Assembly: GCA_025363695.1 (NCBI GenBank)
Contig: JANYDI010000168.1
Coordinates: 1 to 5,865, forward strand
Source: Opitutia bacterium
Lineage (GTDB): Bacteria > Verrucomicrobiota > Verrucomicrobiia > Opitutales > JANYDI01
Reading direction: 5' to 3'
DNA: 5,865 bases
In this document: piece by piece, positions 1-5,394 of the stretch
Layout: the number at the start of each line of letters is the position of its first letter
How positions within the stretch are numbered: the stretch's first letter is position 1
Program-made: the position numbers and the translations under genes
The notes under the pieces: model-generated
Databases searched by the model: none
What the model saw: only the letters and a program-made list of their open reading frames with translations
Told to the model about the DNA's origin: nothing

Positions 1-64
1 TCTTTCTGACCAATCCAAAGGATGGTAACACTCCTACTCTTTCACTCTTGCCCACCATTTTGGG

Positions 65-97
65 TTTTTCAAGATTGGATTTTCTATTTTTCAAGAT
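65..97. repeat. Pair of 11-bp direct repeats upstream of the first gene
   Basis: TTTTTCAAGAT occurs exactly twice, at 65-75 and 87-97, with starts 22 bp apart (about two helical turns). The second copy runs into a -10-like hexamer. Same-face spacing near a promoter could mark a binding site for a dimeric or paired regulator, but that is inference. AT-rich sequence makes chance repeats more likely here than elsewhere in the window. Confidence 0.4.
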
Positions 98-102
98 ACA
101 AT
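75..102 (+). promoter_or_regulatory. Weak sigma-70-like promoter candidate for the LRR gene pair
   Basis: TTGGAT (75-80) and TACAAT (97-102) are separated by 16 bp. The -10 matches the TATAAT consensus at 5 of 6 positions, the -35 only at its first three. Transcription would begin around 108-110, inside the 24-bp palindrome at 103-126, leaving a leader of about 80 nt before the GTG at 192. This is the only reasonable hexamer pair I see in front of the gene pair. It could be a chance match in an AT-rich stretch. Confidence 0.25.
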
Positions 103-126
103 CCAAGGGGAGCTAGCTCCCCTTGG
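103..126. repeat. Perfect 24-bp palindrome, diverged relative of element hairpin 1 (copy D)
   Basis: CCAAGGGGAGCT (103-114) is followed directly by its exact reverse complement (115-126). On the minus strand it reads GAAAGGGCCAAGGGG, which matches the start of element copies A and C (AAAGGGCTAAGGGG) with one difference. The purine-rich flank at 127-153, read on the minus strand (AGTAAGAAAGGAGAAG), resembles the flank of copy B. The second and third hairpins of the element are absent. It may be a truncated copy or an independent palindrome. No T-run follows on either strand, so a terminator role is not supported. Confidence 0.6.
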
Positions 127-191
127 CCCTTTCAACCCTTCTCCTTTCTTACTGAAGTTACCGCGCTCCCAGGTCGATATAACGAGTTATC

Positions 192-1799
192 GTGAAACCC
201 GTATTCTTTTACAAACCGATCGTGTTGCTCATGCTCTCCTGGGTGCTGTGCTCGGCTGCGCCTATGTTTCGGGAGCGTTCTAAAAGCCGCTCTCACAGCA
301 ATAGCCCGCAAAACCGCAGTCCTCGCTATGATGCTCCTAAGCCTGTGGAAAAAGACCACAGCTTTTTGCATTTGTTAAAAAGTTCTATGACTCCTAGAGG
401 CAGAAAGGCAACGAACACGGATGTTGTGCAACACTCGGCTCCTACGCTTGTAGCGCTTCCGATCGCTCCTGCTGCACCCGCTTCTACGCCCACGGAAGCC
501 TCCCTTCAAGATCTCCGCAATGCTTACAAGCAGAGGCGAGCAGCCTCTTCACACGTCGTAAGCGCCGAAAAGCTTCGCCTTCCTGGGCGTGATTTGCCTA
601 AAGGTGGCATTGCTTTGACCACCAGCCAGAGTGATTGCCACTTGGAAAGTCTTTGCATGCCTGAGCCCAAGGAAGCGCCACGTTTTGGAACCTGGCGTTT
701 GCTCAAATTTTCCTTAGACTCACTGCCCATTCCAGTGGAAACAGAGGAGCCCGTGCCATTACGACGCAGGGCGTCACACGTGATCTCAGCGACTCCTCGT
801 GCAGCTGGTATTCCAGCCTTTCCTGTGGCGCTTCAGACCCCACCCCTTAAAGTGCTTGTCCTGCATCTAGAGCCTGAATGCCCTAAGACTTTTAAAGACT
901 TATGCATGGACTTAGATCCTTTTAATTGCGTGACCTTTGACGCAGACACGAAGACTTACCTTACTGATGCGCATTTTATTCTATTTTCGGCTTCTTGTAT
1001 CCTTACGGGTAAATCAGACCGTGTGCAAGCGATGGAGCTTGATCATTTACCGCAGTTTACGGATGAGGTTTTTTTGCGGCTGTTCTTATTTGATAAGCTC
1101 AGAAAAATAAATTTATATCAGGCAAATATTTCATTAAATGGATTAGCCGTGCTGTGTGAGCGTTTGACAAAAATTACGCACTTCAATTTATCTCACGTCC
1201 ATTGCGAACTCGGAGGCAAGGCAACGGAAGCAACACGGCATTTGGTTTTTTTAGGCATTCTTATAAAAAACCTTGAATCCCTGGAAGAACTGGACATCAG
1301 CCAAGTGGGGGGTCTGGAGCTTTTTCAGGATCCTAATGATAGGACCCAACGGCTGCATGACCTCAACAAGCGCCTCAAGCTGCTTTTGGCCATCAAGACG
1401 CTTAAGCGGGCGGCTCTGTGCGGATGGCTTCTGGATGGGCAAGTTTTAGGCAATGCGATGACCAAGCCTCAGTGGCTTTCCCTCAGCGTAGGGCCGATTT
1501 GCTGGGATTGTGCCTCGATTAAAGCGCGTGGACCTCAGGATGCGGGGCTTTCTTATCTCCATTTAGAGCAGCCTAGCAAGCCCGACGGAACCTCCTGGGG
1601 CAGCTTTGAGGACCTTGAGCGCCTGCACAGCCTGTTGCCCAAGCTGATACTGCTGTGCTTGCCCAGTGTGCCGCCGGTCACGCCCGAAGAGCAACAACGC
1701 TTGCGTGCCTTGGGCCTCAATGTGTATTTTAACCCGGCCAACGCCCCCCAAGACCCCTATGCCACTTGGGATAGCGAGGGCCGTATGTTGGATTTTTAA
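192..1799 (+). CDS. Secreted LRR-like protein, first of a tandem paralogue pair
   Basis: A 535-residue protein of a family I do not recognise. The GTG start is chosen because it gives an N-terminus matching the paralogue at 1834: Met-Lys, a hydrophobic stretch (about residues 4-20), then CSAAPM, as in a Sec signal peptide. The Shine-Dalgarno is weak at best (GAG at 184-186). Residues ~26-48 are Ser/Arg/Asn-rich and basic. A variable linker contains the island SLQDLRNAYKQRRAA (104-118). Residues ~218-535 are the conserved half, shared with the next gene at very roughly 60% identity by eye. They contain irregular leucine-rich-repeat-like units such as LRKINLYQANIS and LESLEELDIS, which read as degenerate RI-type LRRs. 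No enzymatic motif is visible. The inferred role is an exported protein-interaction factor, possibly acting on a host. Cotranscription with the next gene, 34 bp away, is likely. Confidence 0.85.
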   Translation: MKPVFFYKPIVLLMLSWVLCSAAPMFRERSKSRSHSNSPQNRSPRYDAPKPVEKDHSFLHLLKSSMTPRGRKATNTDVVQHSAPTLVALPIAPAAPASTPTEASLQDLRNAYKQRRAASSHVVSAEKLRLPGRDLPKGGIALTTSQSDCHLESLCMPEPKEAPRFGTWRLLKFSLDSLPIPVETEEPVPLRRRASHVISATPRAAGIPAFPVALQTPPLKVLVLHLEPECPKTFKDLCMDLDPFNCVTFDADTKTYLTDAHFILFSASCILTGKSDRVQAMELDHLPQFTDEVFLRLFLFDKLRKINLYQANISLNGLAVLCERLTKITHFNLSHVHCELGGKATEATRHLVFLGILIKNLESLEELDISQVGGLELFQDPNDRTQRLHDLNKRLKLLLAIKTLKRAALCGWLLDGQVLGNAMTKPQWLSLSVGPICWDCASIKARGPQDAGLSYLHLEQPSKPDGTSWGSFEDLERLHSLLPKLILLCLPSVPPVTPEEQQRLRALGLNVYFNPANAPQDPYATWDSEGRMLDF

Positions 1800-1801
1800 G
1801 C

Positions 1802-1817
1802 CGCCTTCGTCAAGGCG
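1802..1817 (+). other. Small intergenic hairpin between the paralogues
   Basis: CGCCTT (1802-1807) and AAGGCG (1812-1817) form a 6-bp stem with a CGTC loop in the 34-bp gap, just after the first gene's TAA. No T-run follows, so it is not an intrinsic terminator. It lies directly before the putative ribosome site of the next gene and could protect the upstream message or tune the second gene's translation. Such a short stem could also be chance. Confidence 0.35.
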
Positions 1818-1821
1818 CGCT

Positions 1822-1825
1822 AAGG
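1822..1825 (+). promoter_or_regulatory. Probable ribosome binding site deciding the second gene's start
   Basis: AAGG lies 8 nt before the ATG at 1834. It supports starting here rather than at an in-frame ATG at 1666, which would overlap the upstream gene by 134 bp and add 56 residues with no counterpart in the paralogue. The match to AGGAGG is only partial. Confidence 0.45.
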
Positions 1826-1833
1826 CAGTGATT

Positions 1834-3423
1834 ATGAAACTTGTGCTTTTTTTTAGATGCGTTACCGTGTTGCTGCTCATGACGCCCTTAGCGCCGTGTT
1901 TTTCATCGCCCATGCTCAGTCGTCGCTCAAAAGAGCGATCCAGGAGCTCTGAGCAGGGCAGTGAACGCAGTCCCGAGGGCTCAAGGTCACCGGAAAAAAC
2001 CCGTAGCCTGTTACGTTTTTTGAGGAATCCCTGGTCGTCTCAAGAGCGGAAAACCACGTCCATTGAGGCCTCGCAACGTTCGACTTCCGCTCCTGGGCAG
2101 GTTGCTTTGGTTTTTTCACCGGAGGCTCTTGCGCTCAGGGCTTCCATGGATCTCCCCTTTGAGACTTTTCGACGTGCAACTTCCACGCCTGCATCTGAGG
2201 GAGCCTCACTGCAAGACCTCCGTAATCCCTACAAGCACAGAAGTGCGGCCGCTTCAACCGGCATAAATGAAGAACCCATACCCCCTCCAGGCATTAATAA
2301 TGAGGATAACTTAGTAAGGGTGACCCGTGTTTATTCTGACCCTGAGCACCTATCCCATCGCACAACATCAACTTCTTTAGCAAGCAGGCATTTCCCCAAA
2401 ATGCCCTTAAATACGCTGCCCCTGTTACGCATCCTGCCGCTTGCGGCTGACAGTGAAGAGCAGCCCCTCAAGCTGTTGGTATTGCAGCTGGAGCCTGAAG
2501 GACCCAAAACCTTCGAGCCGCTCCTTTTAAATGCCATTGAGGATTTTAATGGTATCGCTTTTGATGAGGCTACAAAGCCCTACTTTACGGATGCGTATTT
2601 TATTGGCTTGTGCACGGCTTGCGTTTTCAGTGAGCGATCGGAGTCCGTAAAAGCCATAGAACTGGATCATTTGCCCCAATTTACGGATGAGGTCTTTTCG
2701 CGGCTATTTCTGTTTAAGCATCTTAGAAAAATAAACTTATATCAGGCAAATATTTCATTAAATGCTTTAGCCATCCTGTGTGAACGTTTGCCAGGAATCA
2801 CGCACCTCAACTTAGCTCAAGTGCATTGCGCATTGGCTGGAAAAGCAAGCGAGAAAACACGGCCTTTGGTTTTTTTGGGCATTCTTATACAAAACCTTAA
2901 ATCACTGGAAGAGTTGGATATGAGTCACGTGAAGGACTTAGATTTTCTTCAGAATTCGGAGGATAGGCTGACGTTCGTTCAAGAAATCAATAAACGCCTC
3001 AAGCTGCTTTTGGCCATCAAGACGCTCAAGCGGGCGGCTCTTTGCGGATGGCCTTTGGACGGGCAAGCACTGGGGAAAATACTTACCAGGTTTCAAGGAT
3101 TTTCGCTGAGTGCAGGGCCGCTGTGCTGGGATTTTAAACCATCCAGAACCCCTCAAGAGCGTGGGGGTAGCCTTGCTTACCTTTGCTTGGAGCAGCTCAA
3201 AACCCCCGATGAGACCCCTTGGGGCAGCTTCGAGGATATTCAGCAGCTGCACAGCCTTTTGCCCAAACTCATAGTGTTGCGCTTAAGCGGTACCCCCCTG
3301 TTCGCACCCCAAGAACAGCAATGCTTGAACGCCTTGGGCCTTCATGTGTATTTTAACCAGGCTGATGCGCCCCAGGACCCCTATGCGACATGGGATAGGG
3401 AAGGGCATGTATTAGGTTTTTAA
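1834..3423 (+). CDS. Secreted LRR-like protein, second of a tandem paralogue pair
   Basis: A 529-residue paralogue of the preceding gene, with the same layout. It has a Lys/Arg-flanked hydrophobic signal peptide (about residues 1-24, ending in PCFSS) and a strongly basic Ser/Arg/Glu segment (about 27-56, including RRSKERSRSS and RSPEKTRS). A diverged linker carries SLQDLRNPYKHRSAA (125-139), and the conserved C-terminal half spans residues ~211-529. That half contains the shared LELDHLPQFTDEVF-type block, LRKINLYQANIS, LKSLEELDMS, the near-invariant NKRLKLLLAIKTLKRAALC, and the end block APQDPYATWD. The leucine spacing suggests degenerate leucine-rich repeats, but I cannot name the family. 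ATG 1834 is preferred because it aligns with the paralogue's N-terminus and has an AAGG upstream. The gene ends immediately before element copy A. Export is likely; a host-directed role is inference. Confidence 0.87.
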   Translation: MKLVLFFRCVTVLLLMTPLAPCFSSPMLSRRSKERSRSSEQGSERSPEGSRSPEKTRSLLRFLRNPWSSQERKTTSIEASQRSTSAPGQVALVFSPEALALRASMDLPFETFRRATSTPASEGASLQDLRNPYKHRSAAASTGINEEPIPPPGINNEDNLVRVTRVYSDPEHLSHRTTSTSLASRHFPKMPLNTLPLLRILPLAADSEEQPLKLLVLQLEPEGPKTFEPLLLNAIEDFNGIAFDEATKPYFTDAYFIGLCTACVFSERSESVKAIELDHLPQFTDEVFSRLFLFKHLRKINLYQANISLNALAILCERLPGITHLNLAQVHCALAGKASEKTRPLVFLGILIQNLKSLEELDMSHVKDLDFLQNSEDRLTFVQEINKRLKLLLAIKTLKRAALCGWPLDGQALGKILTRFQGFSLSAGPLCWDFKPSRTPQERGGSLAYLCLEQLKTPDETPWGSFEDIQQLHSLLPKLIVLRLSGTPLFAPQEQQCLNALGLHVYFNQADAPQDPYATWDREGHVLGF

Positions 3424-3555
3424 AGGGCTAAGGGGCATAAATGCCCCTTAGGATCCCCTTTCCGATAGCGATTTATTAAAATGCTACGCATTTTAGATAA
3501 ATCGCTATCGGGAAGCCTATACTAAGGCCTCCCACGATCGCGAAGCGATCCGGGT
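3424..3555 (+). repeat. Three-hairpin palindromic element, copy A
   Basis: Begins directly after the second LRR gene's stop codon. Hairpin 1 has 11-bp arms, 3428-3438 and 3441-3451, around an AA loop. A GGATCCCC linker follows. Hairpin 2 has arms 3462-3484 and 3488-3511, with one bulged base (G3496) and a TAC loop. Then comes TATACTAAGG and hairpin 3, GATCGC-GAA-GCGATC (3536-3550). The same order, linkers and bulge occur in copies B (5120-5254) and C (5258-5394, minus). It resembles in concept the palindromic elements of Rickettsia, Wolbachia or REP/BIME families, but I do not recognise it as a named family. It lies in the same orientation as the gene before it. Confidence 0.85.
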
Positions 3556-3565
3556 GTATTTTTTT
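3531..3565 (+). terminator. Possible intrinsic terminator for the LRR gene pair
   Basis: Hairpin 3 of copy A (GATCGC-GAA-GCGATC) can be extended by CCC (3531-3533) pairing with GGG (3552-3554) across a small internal loop. It is followed after TGTA by seven T residues at 3559-3565. The 4-nt gap before the T-run is longer than ideal. Copies B and C lack the T-run, so if it works here it is a property of this insertion site. Confidence 0.4.
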
Positions 3566-3580
3566 GAACTGCTTCGAGCC

Positions 3581-3692
3581 GGTTTTAGGGGTGCATTTGG
3601 GGTGCCGACAAGGAAGTGAAGTGCGTAGCGCACTACGGTGCGTGAGTCACTTCACCTGACGCCGTCCCAACCCCCAATGCACCCCTAAAACC
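3581..3692. repeat. Large imperfect hairpin overlapping the 3' end of the yyaL-like gene
   Basis: The outer arms GGTTTTAGGGGTGCATT (3581-3597) and its exact complement (3676-3692) form 17 bp. An inner pair, GTGAAGTG (3616-3623) with CACTTCAC (3648-3655), forms 8 more. The centre contains alternating GTGCG/CGCAC palindromes (GTGCG-TAG-CGCAC and CGCAC-TACG-GTGCG). It is not related by sequence to copies A-C and has no second copy in this window. It covers the last 15 codons and stop of the minus-strand gene. It lies between convergent genes, so a bidirectional barrier is possible, but no U-tract adjoins either arm. Confidence 0.75.
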
Positions 3693-5086
3693 ACTGCTAG
3701 CAAGGCACTAGGGACATACTCCAGATGGGGGTAGGCCTCCAGCAAGGGGGTAGCTGCTGGGTGCTGGGCGAGCGTGAGGACGTAGAGGAGGCTGCTTTGG
3801 CCGCAGGGGAGGGCCGCCTCGGTCCAGATTTTTTTGCGTACGGGCAGCAGCGGGTGCTCTTTTTGGGTAAGGAAATAGCCCGGACGATGAGGGTCGTGAA
3901 AGCGCTCTAGGGCAGTGTTGATCAGCTGTGTAGCGCGGGGTTTCTGGCCGAGCGTCCACAAAGCTTGGGCAAAAAGGGCGTAATCGTCCAGCAGCGCGTA
4001 GCCTGCCCCCAATTGGCCCGGGTAGGCGAGCGGCTTGAGGTCGCTGGCGGCTTGCATGCGCTCCCAAAGGGCATCTGCCAACAGGCTCGCTTGCGCGTGT
4101 AACTCTGGACGCTCGAGGGCTTTGGCGGCAGCGCATAGGCCTAAAATCCATACACAGTGCCAGGAAAGCAGGACCCTAGGCGCCTCAAGGAGCTCGTTTT
4201 GGGCAATAGTCCCCCACATGACCTCGGCGTAACGCGGGTTTGCGGTCCTTTCAAAGCCCTTGGCGTAGGCTTCCAGCAAAAGTCCTTGGTCGTAGAGCCG
4301 TTTTTCAGGATGCGGCTGTTGCCAGGCACGGTCGTTGGTATAACGAAAAAATCCGCCCTGGACGGCATCGTAAAGGCCCCCATTGGCCATGGCATCGAGG
4401 GTTTTTAGAGCGGCTTGAGTGCTTTTTTGAGCCAATTCCTGCGGACAATCCGGCAATTCAGCCAACGCTAATAAAAACTGCAATAAACGCGAGCAAGGAA
4501 ACTTCGGAGCCGTGCCCAAGCCGCCATGTTCCGGGTCCATGCGCTCCAAAAACCCCGTAGCGGCAGCAAAAAGCGTCTCATTACTGACCTTACGCCCAGG
4601 CGACAGCGGCAAGCTGTTATGCTCCAAGTTTTGCACAATCGCTGCGGCATTGTCGATGAAATCCTGTGGCGTTTTCAAAAAATACTCGCGTACACGCATC
4701 AGCAACTGAGGGAAAGGAACACGAGAGCCTGCTTCTTCCTTAGGAAAATACGTCCCTCCAAAAAATGGCCGGCCATCCGGCAGGCAAAACAGCGTGATCG
4801 GCCAGCCCGCTGGCTCACCCAACATCGGCAGGACCTCTAAAAATAAGGCATCCAAGGCCGGATGCTCCTCTTTGTCCACCCGAATGCACACGTAGTGCCG
4901 ATCCATTAAATCCGCAATATACGGATCGCAAAAAGATTCCCCAGCCATCACCCCACCCCAGTAACAACCCGGGTATTCCAAGAACACCAACACCAATTTG
5001 CCCAAGCGCTGCGCCTCCTCAAGGGCTTCCGCCCCCCAAGGCCACCAAGGTACGAGGTCTGAAGAAAGCTGAAGGAGCATCGTCAT
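3647..5086 (-). CDS. Shortened DUF255/YyaL-like protein (thioredoxin-fold domain plus alpha/alpha barrel)
   Basis: 479 aa. The N-terminal thioredoxin-like domain shows family blocks VPWWPWGAEALEEA (12-25), VDKEEHP (70-76), GWP (94-96) and GRPFFGGTYFP (105-115). The helical part shows DPEHGGLGTAPKFP (184-197), GGLYDAVQGGFFRYT (236-250) and PHPEKRLYDQ (258-267), then LSWH (307-310) and LDDYA (366-370). Three departures stand out. The family's CHWCHVM is CYWGGVM (41-47), so the second Cys and the His are gone. Family members, as I recall, run to about 600-700 aa, and the segment expected after about residue 298 (SPEGGFYSAQDADSEG-type) is missing. The usual C-terminal tail is replaced by 15 residues encoded in the large hairpin. 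ATG 5086 has a pyrimidine-rich leader and no Shine-Dalgarno; ATG 5080 is an alternative. The family's biochemical role is poorly defined; loss of any redox role is inferred. Confidence 0.88.
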   Translation of the reverse strand: MTMLLQLSSDLVPWWPWGAEALEEAQRLGKLVLVFLEYPGCYWGGVMAGESFCDPYIADLMDRHYVCIRVDKEEHPALDALFLEVLPMLGEPAGWPITLFCLPDGRPFFGGTYFPKEEAGSRVPFPQLLMRVREYFLKTPQDFIDNAAAIVQNLEHNSLPLSPGRKVSNETLFAAATGFLERMDPEHGGLGTAPKFPCSRLLQFLLALAELPDCPQELAQKSTQAALKTLDAMANGGLYDAVQGGFFRYTNDRAWQQPHPEKRLYDQGLLLEAYAKGFERTANPRYAEVMWGTIAQNELLEAPRVLLSWHCVWILGLCAAAKALERPELHAQASLLADALWERMQAASDLKPLAYPGQLGAGYALLDDYALFAQALWTLGQKPRATQLINTALERFHDPHRPGYFLTQKEHPLLPVRKKIWTEAALPCGQSSLLYVLTLAQHPAATPLLEAYPHLEYVPSALLAVVLGVHWGLGRRQVK

Positions 5087-5123
5087 AAAAAGGAGTAAGA
5101 GGAGAAGAAAGAAAGGAAGGAAG
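5087..5123. other. Polypurine/polypyrimidine tract in the leader of the yyaL-like gene
   Basis: 36 of 37 bases on the plus strand are purines; the only exception is T5096. On the coding (minus) strand the leader is therefore almost pure pyrimidine right up to the ATG, with no Shine-Dalgarno. Translation may rely on ribosomal protein S1 binding or be poor. Mirror-like purine tracts can form triplex DNA, but I see no strict mirror symmetry. The tract partly joins the start of element copy B. Confidence 0.6.
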
Positions 5124-5254
5124 CGCTAAGGGGCATTCATGCCCCTTAGGATCCCCTACAGGTAGCGATTTTTAAAAATGCAAAGCATTTTATAAAAATC
5201 GCTACCTGGCAGGAAATACTAAGCCCCCTCCGGATCGCTTCGCGATCAGGGTGT
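5120..5254 (+). repeat. Three-hairpin palindromic element, copy B
   Basis: Hairpin 1 has arms 5126-5136 and 5139-5149 with a TC loop. GGATCCCC follows. Hairpin 2 has outer arms CAGGTAGCGATTTTT (5159-5173) and 5194-5208, an inner stem 5175-5181 with 5185-5191 around an AAA loop, and one bulged A (5192). Then comes ATACTAAG and hairpin 3, GATCGC-TTC-GCGATC (5233-5247). Relative to copy A, hairpin 2 changes CCGATAGCG to CAGGTAGCG, and the opposite arm changes to match. It lies upstream of and antisense to the yyaL-like gene, and faces copy C. Confidence 0.85.
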
Positions 5255-5257
5255 GCA

Positions 5258-5394
5258 CTCATTTCGATTCCGTAGGAATCCGGATGGGCCTTAGTATAGC
5301 CTGCCCGATGGGCGATTTTTATAAAATGCCCTGCATTTTTAAAAATCGCCTATCGGTAGGGGATCCTAAGGGGGACAAGTCCCCCTTAGCCCTT
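5258..5394 (-). repeat. Three-hairpin palindromic element, copy C, reaching into tsaE
   Basis: Read on the minus strand it starts AAAGGGCTAAGG (down from 5394). Hairpin 1 is CTAAGGGGGAC-TT-GTCCCCCTTAG (5389-5366), followed by GGATCCCCT. Hairpin 2 has arms 5356-5341 and 5320-5305 with one mismatch, and an inner stem around an AGG loop. Then come TATACTAAGG and hairpin 3, GATTCC-TAC-GGAATC (5280-5266). Hairpins 1 and 3 differ from copies A and B but remain fully paired. The element overlaps the last 23 codons and stop of tsaE and abuts copy B at a central GTGCAC. Confidence 0.85.

Noticed and set aside
192..260. Lipoprotein signal in the LRR proteins
   Set aside because: The cysteines near the signal-peptide ends are preceded by WVL and LAP, which do not fit a lipobox needing Gly, Ala or Ser just before Cys.
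1666..1833. In-frame upstream ATG giving the second LRR protein 56 more residues
   Set aside because: It overlaps the first gene's C-terminus, has no counterpart in the paralogue, and would bury the obvious signal peptide that begins at ATG 1834.
3462..3511. Hairpin 2 of the element as an intrinsic terminator
   Set aside because: The stem is long and AT-rich inside, but no T-run follows it on either strand in any copy.
3424..3555. Element as a classical insertion sequence or MITE with target duplication
   Set aside because: No transposase is encoded and I find no flanking direct repeats or shared terminal inverted repeats around single copies; the symmetry is internal to each hairpin.
3424..3692. 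tRNA or other known RNA gene in the convergent gap
   Set aside because: The stems are simple successive hairpins, with no cloverleaf, no T-loop motif and no recognisable RNA family signature.
3708..4151. 147-residue open frame on the minus strand
   Set aside because: It lies wholly within the yyaL-like gene in another frame; its Arg/Pro/Ala-rich product is typical of a shadow of a GC-rich gene.
5120..5394. CRISPR array
   Set aside because: There are only three copies, of about 130 bp, in mixed orientation, without regular spacers or nearby cas genes.
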